Position numbers and translations under genes: made by a program. A stretch of DNA of 64,000 nucleotides from the NCBI RefSeq assembly GCF_029844725.1, contig NZ_JAOCKJ010000012.1, positions 1-64,000 on the forward strand, given 5' to 3'. The stretch comes from Pantoea sp. GD03673 (GTDB taxonomy: Bacteria; Pseudomonadota; Gammaproteobacteria; Enterobacterales; Enterobacteriaceae). Below are positions 36,472 through 43,421 of the stretch, in pieces (within the stretch, counting starts at the first letter, position 1; the number at the start of each line of letters is the position of its first letter). Below the pieces are notes generated by a model. That model searched no databases and had not been told where the DNA came from. It was given only the letters and a program-made list of their open reading frames with translations.

Positions 36472-36636
36472 ATGAATAATTTTGCGCAGCGTGATTTTGT
36501 TAATGCCACCTCAAACAAGGCTCTTTCAGCAAAAGCCACGCCTTTTTCTAATGTGATCGGCAGGTTCCTTGTACTTTGCTTCAGTACGCTCGGTATCGTT
36601 TACAGCTTGGCGTTCATGTGGATGGCCCACCAGTAA
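36472..36636 (+). CDS. 54-residue single-pass membrane peptide
   Basis: ATG 36472 to TAA 36636. The N-terminal half is polar; residues 31-50 (GRFLVLCFSTLGIVYSLAFM) form one hydrophobic segment. A GAGAAT ribosome site precedes it. Tiny membrane proteins like this are common in phage early regions. Function unknown. Confidence 0.55.
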   Translation: MNNFAQRDFVNATSNKALSAKATPFSNVIGRFLVLCFSTLGIVYSLAFMWMAHQ

Positions 36637-36772
36637 AATGATAACTGCCTGTAATAACTATCTTTCAAAGATGTAGATTACAGGCTTGTTTTTTCCCGTC
36701 TCAGCGTTAAAAATACCCCCCAACGCAGATCCACTTTTTAGACTAATTAATCATCGGTTGGCAATTTCGGAT

Positions 36773-37363
36773 ATGCGCTTCAGTGAAGAGTGGTTGCACT
36801 CCTATAAAAAAAATCAAAAAACCCGCACCAAAGCAGCTGTTAAATCTGCTGGTGGAGCGTCGGTAAAATCCGGCAAAACCTCTGCCTGGTTAGCGGCAGC
36901 TTTAGAAATATCGGTTCACGCAAAAGCGCTGGCCGCTCTCGTCAAAAATCCCGATCTGCGCAAAGGCAAACAAGAGCATTTCGATCAGGTTCGAATCTTT
37001 GACCATTTTCACCGTCACAACAGGGTTATTTATGACCATCTGTATGCCGTACCAAACGGAGGATTTCGCTTAAAGGCGACCGCCGCAGCGATCGAGGCTG
37101 AAGGCGCAAAGCGGGGCGTTCCGGATATGTCCCTAGAAATACCGGCAGGCATCTATCACGGAATGCGGGTAGAGCAGAAACACGGAAAGAATATGCCTTC
37201 TGAGTTTCAGCTGACGTGGATGCGTCGCCTGAAAGAGCAGGGGTATTACGTTCTTTTATCATTTTCACCTGAAGAGACGATCAGCGTGATTGAGCAATAC
37301 GCAGTTCTCAAAGCAGGCGAAGCAATGCCAGCGCATGAGAATGACGGTTTCTGGAGCGAATAA
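36773..37363 (+). CDS. VRR-NUC family nuclease
   Basis: 196 residues from ATG 36773; the open frame upstream only offers a TTG at 36686. Residues 90-165 show the VRR-NUC pattern: HLYAVPNGG, AKRGVPDMSLEIPAG and MRVEQKHGKNMPSEFQLTWMRRLKEQGYYV, giving the D...ExK residues and the final Gln-x6-Leu helix typical of the family. Phage VRR-NUC proteins act on branched DNA or in recombination. The N-terminal 60 residues are basic and probably disordered. The next gene begins directly at its stop. Confidence 0.8.
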   Translation: MRFSEEWLHSYKKNQKTRTKAAVKSAGGASVKSGKTSAWLAAALEISVHAKALAALVKNPDLRKGKQEHFDQVRIFDHFHRHNRVIYDHLYAVPNGGFRLKATAAAIEAEGAKRGVPDMSLEIPAGIYHGMRVEQKHGKNMPSEFQLTWMRRLKEQGYYVLLSFSPEETISVIEQYAVLKAGEAMPAHENDGFWSE

Positions 37364-37882
37364 GTGCTTTTTGACGCGCAGTTTTTTACCGGATGCCCCA
37401 CCTTTGAGCAGTATGCGCGCCGTCAAAAGACGCGCGACGGCTTGGGCCGTGGGCTTTCGGTTTTTGCCGACATGGCTATGGACGTCGGCATTTTCAAAGT
37501 ACCGAAGCAGGAGCTTATGTCGCGCAGCGGCATGAGTAACCGCCAGCTGAACTATTTCGGCGGCGTGAAGGGGATCAGTTACATCTTGAGAAAATCATTA
37601 ACAGAAGGACGCGGACGCATGACTACGGCACAGATCGAAGGTTTGAGCAAAATTGGAATCGGTGCCATTACGTGCAGCTATGACCGCGCCTTGCTGAAGA
37701 TGAAAGAGGATCCGGAATTGCTGATGCGCCGGGAAGCGTGGGAGGCGGGTTACTTTGTGTCGCTTGAGCAGGAGCATGGAGGCTGTGACGTGCTGATACT
37801 GACCCGACCGGACGGCGGCGTTGAGATACATGAACTGAGCATTAATGATATGCGCGTCAGCGACTGGGTAGTTATCAGCTGA
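37364..37882 (+). CDS. unknown N-domain fused to Tad2-like C-terminus
   Basis: 172 residues from GTG 37364, immediately after the TAA of the nuclease gene. Residues 1-115 are basic and helical. Residues 120-172 (MRREAWEAGYFVSLEQEHGG ... ELSINDMRVSDWVVIS) match the Tad2/DUF2829 layout: an Arg-x-x-Trp start, an aromatic strand and a final D..x.DWVV. It is one of three such C-termini in the window. The stop TGA overlaps the next ATG. Anti-defence function is inferred. Confidence 0.5.
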   Translation: MLFDAQFFTGCPTFEQYARRQKTRDGLGRGLSVFADMAMDVGIFKVPKQELMSRSGMSNRQLNYFGGVKGISYILRKSLTEGRGRMTTAQIEGLSKIGIGAITCSYDRALLKMKEDPELLMRREAWEAGYFVSLEQEHGGCDVLILTRPDGGVEIHELSINDMRVSDWVVIS

Positions 37883-38178
37883 TGGGCCAGGATAAGCCAT
37901 ACCACTACCATACTGTCTGCTACATGGGCGACAACGGGAAGATGAGATCCGGAATCGTCCAGCTGGCCACACGTCAGATTTCCCGCCAGACGCTTGAGAA
38001 CGTCCGGGCTACGCTTAGCTTTGACGAAAACGCAGTGCTGATCTCGCACAGCTACCTGGGCAGGATGACGCAGACAGAGTATGAGACCGGCGAGATCAAG
38101 GTGCCGTCTGTACTGCTGAACGTGCTGATGATTATCACTGTGGCCGCCATAGCCGTAACGGCGCTGAAACTGCTGTAA
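37882..38178 (+). CDS. small tail-anchored membrane protein
   Basis: 98 residues; ATG overlaps the previous stop (TGATG). The C-terminal 22 residues (VLLNVLMIITVAAIAVTALKLL) form one transmembrane segment; the rest is soluble. It would be held in the inner membrane with the N-terminus in the cytoplasm. No family recognised. A Chi-containing hairpin follows. Confidence 0.6.
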   Translation: MGQDKPYHYHTVCYMGDNGKMRSGIVQLATRQISRQTLENVRATLSFDENAVLISHSYLGRMTQTEYETGEIKVPSVLLNVLMIITVAAIAVTALKLL

Positions 38179-38183
38179 CCCTC

Positions 38184-38218
38184 TGCTGGTGGCGGAGTCC
38201 ACGATAACGCCACCAGCA
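38184..38218. terminator. hairpin built from two inverted Chi sites
   Basis: TGCTGGTGGCG (38184-38194) pairs with CGCCACCAGCA (38208-38218), an 11-bp stem. Both arms contain a Chi octamer. It lies directly after the operon end but has no strong T run. Confidence 0.5.
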
Positions 38219-38240
38219 ATCTCACCTTTATAGTTTAATC

Positions 38241-38275
38241 AAATCTAAGAAAACTCTTAGACAGTGGTTAATTTC
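38241..38275. promoter_or_regulatory. operator region before the alpha-CTD-like gene
   Basis: A perfect palindrome CTAAGA-AAAC-TCTTAG (38245-38260) is followed by CAGTGGTTAATTTC (38262-38275). The palindrome recurs, reversed, after the same gene at 39634; the second motif recurs before parM at 47308 and, with one change, at 24675. Confidence 0.5.
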
Positions 38276-38319
38276 GAGTTATCATCCGCCGCAAATTACA
38301 CGCGGATCTGATTCTCAAT

Positions 38320-39609
38320 ATGACTACACTCGCTCCACTCCAGCAGCTGCAAAATCTCCCTGTATGCAACGTCGATGACGATGTTCTGCACCAGGCGTTT
38401 GTCACCGCTTACAGCCAGCTTAATTCCATCCGTAAACGCCTGACGCTTGATGACCTGGAGCTGCGGCTCCTTGACAACTGCACGAACGCTCTGGAGCAGA
38501 TCCAGATCGACATCGGCATGCGGCTCAATCATGAGGCTGACACCTACAACCTGCTATTAGACGCACTGGAGCAGGTACAGCAGCAGCTGGGTGCGCAGTC
38601 CGCACTGGTCAACGAAGTAACAAAAATTCGTCTCGATGCCGAGAACGCCATTGAAGATGCCCGTGAGGCGGCTACTCAGAGGGTGCTGGAGGCGGACAAC
38701 CGCGTAATTAATGCAGAGAATCAGCTTGAGGGTATCAGGTCTGCCCTGACCACCGCGCAGCTGGCGTTTACCTCTGTCTCACAGGAATATGAACAGTATC
38801 GTCGCAAGAATCCTGAGCGCCTGGCGCGAGACCTGAATGAGCGTGACAAAACCATTTCACAGCAGCGCGCCGATCGCAAAAAAGACAGCCTTAAGCGGCA
38901 GGAACTACAGAGCAAACTCAACATCGCGGATAAGGTTGTCGGAGAAGAGCGCCGCCAGCGCGCCGCAACGGCCAATGACCTGATGAAGACGACCGCTCTT
39001 TATAACCACCTGAAGGAGCGTGTCGAGTTTCATGATGGCCGGGAAGATGTGCAGCAGTTCCTTCTTCAGCTGCCGGATGGCTCTGGCGACGTGGGCTGCT
39101 ACATCTACAACTTCCACTTTGGCCTGAGCGTTTTCCACGGTGTCCGGGATGTGTCTATCGAGACGGCTGATTTCCACTTTCAGATCCGTACCGCGATGAT
39201 GCTGGCAATGGACGTGGTGCCGGGGATATGGGGCAACCCGGTCTTCCGCCTGCTGCCTGAGCTTGCGCCGATGTGGGACACGGCTATCAATGACGAGCTG
39301 CACACACGGATAATGAAGCGCCTGGCGCAGGATTTCCCGCGTCTTCACCAGCGCATTCTTGACGGTAAGGCTGCGCCTGTTTCCGAGCTGGCCATACCGA
39401 CACGCCTCCTTAACGTTCTGACAAAGGCCGGGTATGAGACGGTTGCAGATGCTGGTGGTGAGTTACCTGACGAGCTGGCAAAAGTGAGGGGGCTGAGTGA
39501 GGCCTCAGTGATTGAAATTCGTGCTGCCGTGAACAGCTGGTGCATAAAGTGGGCGCAGGAGAACGGCGACATTGAGAATATCAGAAACCCCAAAGTAAAG
39601 CGCCGCTAA
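38320..39609 (+). CDS. coiled-coil protein with RNAP alpha-CTD-like helix-hairpin-helix end
   Basis: 429 residues. Residues 60-240 are coiled coil (many heptads, including KKDSLKRQELQSKLNIADKV). A globular segment follows with VGCYIYNFHFGLSVF. The last 70 residues read TRLLNVLTKAGYETVADAGG and LAKVRGLSEASVIEIRAAVNSW, closely matching the layout of the C-terminal domain of RNA polymerase alpha (a helix-hairpin-helix DNA/activator-binding fold). A transcription or replication factor acting through DNA is suggested. The gene stands alone between two copies of one palindromic operator. The family was not recognised. Confidence 0.65.
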   Translation: MTTLAPLQQLQNLPVCNVDDDVLHQAFVTAYSQLNSIRKRLTLDDLELRLLDNCTNALEQIQIDIGMRLNHEADTYNLLLDALEQVQQQLGAQSALVNEVTKIRLDAENAIEDAREAATQRVLEADNRVINAENQLEGIRSALTTAQLAFTSVSQEYEQYRRKNPERLARDLNERDKTISQQRADRKKDSLKRQELQSKLNIADKVVGEERRQRAATANDLMKTTALYNHLKERVEFHDGREDVQQFLLQLPDGSGDVGCYIYNFHFGLSVFHGVRDVSIETADFHFQIRTAMMLAMDVVPGIWGNPVFRLLPELAPMWDTAINDELHTRIMKRLAQDFPRLHQRILDGKAAPVSELAIPTRLLNVLTKAGYETVADAGGELPDELAKVRGLSEASVIEIRAAVNSWCIKWAQENGDIENIRNPKVKRR

Positions 39610-39630
39610 TCCCTCCTTTTATGCTTTGAG

Positions 39631-39652
39631 AATCTAAGAGTTTTCTTAGATT
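39631..39652. promoter_or_regulatory. palindrome downstream of the alpha-CTD-like gene
   Basis: CTAAGA-GTTT-TCTTAG (39634-39649) is the exact reverse complement of the palindrome at 38245-38260, and the identity extends to 20 bases. The two copies frame the gene in opposite orientation. Confidence 0.55.
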
Positions 39653-39834
39653 TTCATTGCTTCATCACTCCGTTTTGTGTACATTCCTCCCCGCTGACAA
39701 GAGCTTTACGGCTCCGTGCAAAAATCATAATAGGCATTTGGCGGATTAATCATAACTGTCTGTTTAATCCGCTCTTTTTTCACAAATCAGAGTCTATTCC
39801 AGAGTAGGCTATGCTGTGTGTAGTAGGGTTTTTG

Positions 39835-39859
39835 GCCCGGTAGTTTCCGGGCTTTTTTT
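39835..39859 (+). terminator. rho-independent terminator
   Basis: GCCCGG (39835-39840), loop TAGTTT, CCGGGC (39847-39852), then T7. Confidence 0.75.
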
Positions 39860-40037
39860 CAGGTTCAGCCATGAGTGCATTAGGGTGTGCTGACGGCTGA
39901 AACGGGGAAAACGCTTTAGCAAGCGAGGCAAACGCACTGCAAATCTGGCGAGGTTTCCTGACCTCATACGTGACGCAAGCGGGCAGGTTGACCAGATACC
40001 TAAGTGTCCGCGCCGGGTATGTACCGGCAAGTATTCA

Positions 40038-40110
40038 GCATGGGTAGCGAAGAGGCCGAACGCAGAAGTTGTTAAGTCCGCCGCCGGTTCAAATCCGGCC
40101 CCATGCACCA
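40038..40110 (+). tRNA. tRNA-Asn-like gene with encoded ACCA end
   Basis: Seven-base acceptor arms GCATGGG (40038-40044) and CCCATGC (40100-40106) pair perfectly and are followed by ACCA. A perfect T arm (GCCGG, loop TTCAAAT, CCGGC) lies before the 3' acceptor. The anticodon loop would be TTGTTAA, anticodon GTT (Asn), and a short D stem GCG/CGC is possible. The anticodon stem, however, does not pair well, so this is either an unusual tRNA or a decayed copy. P1 is known to carry a few tRNA-like genes, including Asn. Confidence 0.5.
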
Positions 40111-40850
40111 GTTCGTAACGGGCCGCCCCCGGTTATTACCTTTTCCGGGTGTGTTATGAGTAAGGTGAACGGCAAGTAGCCCCTCCTGTCATGGCAGTGA
40201 ACGCGGTTGATGGACTAATCCCGCGCAAAGAATGCCCCATGAGGCTTAAACACGTACCCGCCTGATCCTCGTAAGGGATCACTATTTGTGAGCGTGCTGG
40301 TGCTTCTGTCGTTTTACTGGCGTTTGGCGAAAGATTACCTCTGTCAGCGCGCTCACAAATGGGGGAATGCGGCTATGCGCACGCGGGACGGAACAGTTAC
40401 CTGACGTTTTGCAAATTCCTTTACATGACCCGTCCGTAGATTCCGTATCGGACAGCTGGTGGCACCAGCCCCCCATGCATTACACGTCAACACCAGGCGA
40501 TGCCCTGTTTACTGGCTAATTTGGCTGGTGGCGGGGCAGGGTATCGGCAGACCTCAACACGCCGTGACGGCTGGGAAAGACCAGCTCACAACGGCGAGGA
40601 CACTGGCAGGTGACTAAAAATAACACCTGGCGCGTGGTTGCTCAGTGTTCTCGACCGTTGTGGTGATCGCTTTAACACACCGTAGGAGTTGTGGATCCGG
40701 AATCCACGGGGCGGAAGCCTTGCCTGTGAATTAACACGGGCGGTCAGCGATGGGCTGCGAAAGCAAAGCGGGTTTAAGTCCCGCCTCATTGAACAATCGC
40801 GCTAACGGAAAACGATCACAACAACCCCATTTCCCACGACAGGACGCATT
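40111..40850. other. non-coding stretch with long RNA stems
   Basis: 740 bases without a convincing ORF but with strong pairing. ATTTGTGAGCG... (40284-40302) pairs with ...CGCTCACAAAT (40341-40360) over about 19 positions. A hairpin TGATCC/GGGATCA precedes it at 40264-40282. A second element at 40587-40663 has three stacked stems: CACAACGG/CCGTTGTG, CGAGGACACTG/CAGTGTTCTCG and CAGGTG/CACCTG. A T-arm-like GCGGG-TTTAAGT-CCCGC occurs at 40769-40785 without a matching acceptor. Two Chi sites also lie here. Processed RNAs or tRNA relics are likely. Confidence 0.55.
40587..40663 (+). ncRNA. three-tiered long hairpin RNA
   Basis: CACAACGG (40587-40594) with CCGTTGTGG (40655-40663), CGAGGACACTG (40595-40605) with CAGTGTTCTCG (40643-40653), and CAGGTG (40607-40612) with CACCTG (40624-40629): about 25 pairs in one hairpin with a 13-base bulge on the 3' side. 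No T run follows, so it is not a simple terminator. Confidence 0.5.
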
Positions 40851-40979
40851 ATGTCGTTATCAGAGTTTGCTGCAGAGCACCCGTTTCTCACCGTGATTTA
40901 CGCGCTGGTGGCCATCTATGCTATCGAGACGTTCATTAAGGCAGTAAGAGGCGGCAGGAAGAAGCAGCGCCGCAAATAG
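40851..40979 (+). CDS. 42-residue membrane peptide
   Basis: ATG 40851 to TAG 40979, with ACAGGA upstream. Residues 10-28 (PFLTVIYALVAIYAIETFI) are hydrophobic, followed by a very basic tail (RGGRKKQRRK). One transmembrane helix with the tail in the cytoplasm is expected. It lies between structured RNA elements. Function unknown. Confidence 0.5.
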   Translation: MSLSEFAAEHPFLTVIYALVAIYAIETFIKAVRGGRKKQRRK

Positions 40980-40996
40980 AGCACACCAACAGGAAA

Positions 40997-41048
40997 GAGC
41001 ATTGATGCTTTGCGCAAAGCGCCATTGGACTAGGAATGGTCAGTGCTC
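40997..41048 (+). ncRNA. three-way-junction RNA element
   Basis: GAGCATTG (40997-41004) pairs with CAGTGCTC (41041-41048). Enclosed are hairpin GCTTT-GCGC-AAAGC (41007-41020) and hairpin CCATT/AATGG (41022-41039). The closed 52-base fold looks like a cut-down cloverleaf. No T or anticodon arm sequence is seen. Confidence 0.45.
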
Positions 41049-41224
41049 TATCCGTTGTGGTGCATTCGCAGTTGCTGCTGCGATCGCAAGACTGGCCCCC
41101 GATTCTTCAGTCGCGTACACAGGGGTTAAAGCCGCCAGTAACCAGGTTGACCAGTCACTTGAGAGGTTATTTGCCGGGTATGGCACCGGCCACCACCAAC
41201 GTCATCAATTACCACAGGCAGATT

Positions 41225-41620
41225 ATGAATCCGAATAAGCAGATTATTGTCGCACATGCTGTACCAGTCGCCGTCAGTCGCGTTATGACGAGCATTGATG
41301 AATATAAATTTGTCATTGAGGGTAGTCAGTCACAGGAACAGGTGATGCTCTCAGAAGCAGATCTTATGGCTAAATATCTGCCGGTCGGTGATATCAGTCA
41401 TTTGCCTGAATTTCTCCAGCGCGTCCATATTGAGCGCGCCCAGCTTGCGCACAAGGTCAGCAAACTAACTGCTTACATCAGCACTGCTGGTTTTCTGGAG
41501 CTGCACGACAATGACCGTCACCTGCTTGAGCATCAATTAGATGCTATGAGTGCTTACCGCCGTATCCTGGATGAGCGGATCGATAATCACGCAGGAAAGC
41601 TGCTGGAAAAATTAGCTTAG
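41225..41620 (+). CDS. unknown phage protein with helical C-terminal domain
   Basis: 131 residues from ATG 41225 (the upstream open frame overlaps RNA elements). The second half, LPEFLQRVHIERAQLAHKVSKLTAYI ... LLEHQLDAMSAYRRILDERID, matches a common helical phage domain in which 'L..Rv..E..eL..kv.kL..fi' is followed by 'll..Ql..M..Y..iL..Ri'. Such proteins are widespread in phages but of unknown role. No membrane segment. Confidence 0.65.
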   Translation: MNPNKQIIVAHAVPVAVSRVMTSIDEYKFVIEGSQSQEQVMLSEADLMAKYLPVGDISHLPEFLQRVHIERAQLAHKVSKLTAYISTAGFLELHDNDRHLLEHQLDAMSAYRRILDERIDNHAGKLLEKLA

Positions 41621-41702
41621 AATTAATTGAGCTGGTGGCCATTAGGGTTATTCGGGCAATATTGATGATACCTGACCGCCAGCTTATCTGGACACAAAGC
41701 GC

Positions 41703-41825
41703 ATGAGTGACAGCACCTACACAAAGACCATCCGAGCCATGCAGTTTGTCATGTTTCACTGTCTGCTTAATGCCGGACTGTTTGCCGGTCACAAATGGCT
41801 TATCGCGCAGCTGGTGGCGGGCTGA
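41703..41825 (+). CDS. 40-residue peptide
   Basis: ATG 41703 to TGA 41825. Mildly hydrophobic middle (AMQFVMFHCLLNAGLFAGH). No strong ribosome site. It is supported mainly by its place in the series of small genes here and by open frame; it may not be expressed. Confidence 0.35.
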   Translation: MSDSTYTKTIRAMQFVMFHCLLNAGLFAGHKWLIAQLVAG

Positions 41826-41868
41826 GACAGGACAACAGGTAAGAGCGCCTGCAATGTGCTTTTACCGT

Positions 41869-41968
41869 TGTGTTGTCGCTTAACGGAAGCAACCGCCGTT
41901 CCATGTAACAGCCGCAAGGCCTGATGGGGACAGACGGACGGTAGCCGGTTCGAATCCGGTCAGCACAA
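41869..41968 (+). tRNA. tRNA-like element, too long, probably decayed
   Basis: TGTGTTG (41869-41875) pairs with CAGCACA (41961-41967, one G-T) as an acceptor stem. GCTT-AACGG-AAGC makes a 4-bp D-like arm and GCCGG-TTCGAAT-CCGGT a good T arm. The part between is about 15 bases too long and no standard anticodon stem forms. It is a tRNA-derived or tRNA-mimicking element rather than a normal tRNA. Confidence 0.4.
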
Positions 41969-42107
41969 TGCCATTACAGCCACCCGGCCACGCGCCGGCG
42001 CAGGCTTCAAATTATCGCCGTGCGTATCCCACGCCGGATTTAACCAGGTGAACTTTAATCACCGGCGCCTGCCGGGGATTCTGCACGCCTGCAGGAAGAG
42101 AAAACGC

Positions 42108-42335
42108 ATGAAGAAGATCGCACTGATGGGCGCAATTATGGGAAGCCTCGGCTGGGTAGCCCGTCGTCCGCCGACCGTTCCGGTCCCGCAGGTAAGAACG
42201 CTGCTGGTGGATGAGACCCGTCCACCCGCGCAGGAAGAGATCAAACAGGGAATACGTCGTTTGGCCACAAGCAATGCAGACGTGAAGAAGCAAAGACAGG
42301 CAGCGCAGAAGCGCAAGCAGAAACGGGGCTACTGA
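42108..42335 (+). CDS. small basic protein with hydrophobic N-terminus
   Basis: 75 residues from ATG 42108, chosen for the ribosome site AGGAAGAG; an upstream GTG (42048) would add 20 residues. MKKIALMGAIMGSLGWVARR is a short hydrophobic N-terminus, perhaps a weak signal or membrane anchor; the rest is Pro- then Lys/Gln/Arg-rich. The stop is three bases before the next gene. Unknown. Confidence 0.5.
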   Translation: MKKIALMGAIMGSLGWVARRPPTVPVPQVRTLLVDETRPPAQEEIKQGIRRLATSNADVKKQRQAAQKRKQKRGY

Positions 42336-42337
42336 TA

Positions 42338-42922
42338 ATGATGACCGCTCAACAATTAAATGCAACGATCGCCATGATTGCAGACGCAGAAGCCGACTAT
42401 GCAGGCGATTACATGGCGCTGCTGGCTGTCATTGCCCGCCTGGGATACACCATTACAGAGACGTCTGAGCCCAAAACTGAAGGATACGCAGCCGTTATCA
42501 GCAAAAGCGGCCTGACAATGACCGGTTTTGGCGAAACCCTGAACCACGCCGCCTGTGCCGCGCTGATTAAGCTGAATGATCTTATCCTGCGCAACGAAGC
42601 GATGATTGATACCGGGGAACTGAGTTTCAGGCAGGAGCAAGCACCGCTGGCCGTCGCGCAGCTGTGGCTGTCAGAGGGCTGCAAGGTGGCGCGGGCAGCA
42701 TGGGGGAAGGGGGTTCATCTGCGCCTCACCAGAGGGCTGACACGCGCAGCACTGAATGGATCAGATATGTATGGCGTACCGGCCCGCTACTTTGATTGCA
42801 GCCAAGATGTGGCCGTAACGCAGATGCCCCAGCTTTTGCTCATTGATACCGAAAAGCTAACGGTTTCCGACTGGGCGCCAGCCTCAACGGATCTTCTCGC
42901 AAGCGACTGGAGGCTGGTGTAG
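42338..42922 (+). CDS. protein with Tad2-like (DUF2829) C-terminal domain
   Basis: 194 residues. The first 95 residues are a helical domain (AALIKLNDLILRNEAMI) of the type often found before DUF2829 in phage proteins. Residues 105-194 carry the clearest Tad2 pattern in this window: LWLSEGCKVARAAWGKGVHL, then PQLLLIDTEKLTVSDWAPAS and TDLLASDWRLV at the end. Tad2 binds Thoeris signal molecules; some relatives bind other cyclic nucleotides. The stop TAG overlaps GTG of the next gene. No experimental meaning can be read from the sequence alone. Confidence 0.65.
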   Translation: MMTAQQLNATIAMIADAEADYAGDYMALLAVIARLGYTITETSEPKTEGYAAVISKSGLTMTGFGETLNHAACAALIKLNDLILRNEAMIDTGELSFRQEQAPLAVAQLWLSEGCKVARAAWGKGVHLRLTRGLTRAALNGSDMYGVPARYFDCSQDVAVTQMPQLLLIDTEKLTVSDWAPASTDLLASDWRLV

Positions 42923-43320
42923 TGGAAACAGTTAAAATCAGTGACCTGGCAGCGCTGGAATGGCGCGCTGCTAACTGCCAAATTACGTCTGTCTCCTGTA
43001 AACGCAGTTATCCCAGTGCCGGTACAGAAACTTCGGCTATGATCGTCGGCGGCACGGTGACGCTCGAGCTCCGAAAGAACTGTGGTGTGCGTTTCGCATG
43101 GCGGGCAGAGCAGCTGGTGGAGCATTTCGGTTCTACTCCCGGATTTTCCTACAGCGTAGACGCCGCGAAAGCCGGTACATCTCAGGAACTGATTTTTGTG
43201 GGTGATGCAGGGGTACATGTGCCATTAAGCGATTACAGCGCAGTCATCCTGCAGTTAGGAAGTGACATAGTAACTTTGTGGTCCCCAACCGTCAGCCACT
43301 ACCTGAGAAGCCTCCGCTGA
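42922..43320 (+). CDS. unknown protein coupled to the Tad2-like gene
   Basis: 132 residues from GTG 42922, whose G overlaps the preceding TAG. Beta-rich: SAMIVGGTVTLELRKNCGVRFAWRAEQLVEHFG is the most regular part. There is no known motif. Its tight coupling to the Tad2-like gene makes a shared role plausible. Confidence 0.5.
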   Translation: METVKISDLAALEWRAANCQITSVSCKRSYPSAGTETSAMIVGGTVTLELRKNCGVRFAWRAEQLVEHFGSTPGFSYSVDAAKAGTSQELIFVGDAGVHVPLSDYSAVILQLGSDIVTLWSPTVSHYLRSLR

Positions 43321-43349
43321 CAGCCTGATATAGTGTAACTATGAAATGC

Positions 43350-43363
43350 TGTCGCAAGACAGC
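43350..43363. other. short hairpin before the second AT-rich gene
   Basis: CTGTC-GCAA-GACAG, a GNRA-type loop, 60 bases upstream of the start. It marks the left edge of the AT-rich segment; its role is unknown. Confidence 0.3.
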
Positions 43364-43421
43364 TAGACTTAGTGGTAATTTCAAGACATATTTTACGTGT
43401 TTTTTTAAAGGGAGCTAATTG

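Noticed and set aside
40997-41048. Hammerhead-type ribozyme
   Set aside because: The three-way junction lacks the CUGANGA and GAAA core sequences.
41002-41238. 78-codon open frame overlapping the three-way RNA element
   Set aside because: It begins inside the folded RNA and is overlapped by the better candidate from 41225; composition is not convincing.
41869-41968. Ordinary class II tRNA
   Set aside because: The acceptor, D and T arms can be drawn but the middle is too long and no proper anticodon stem forms, so I list it only as tRNA-like.
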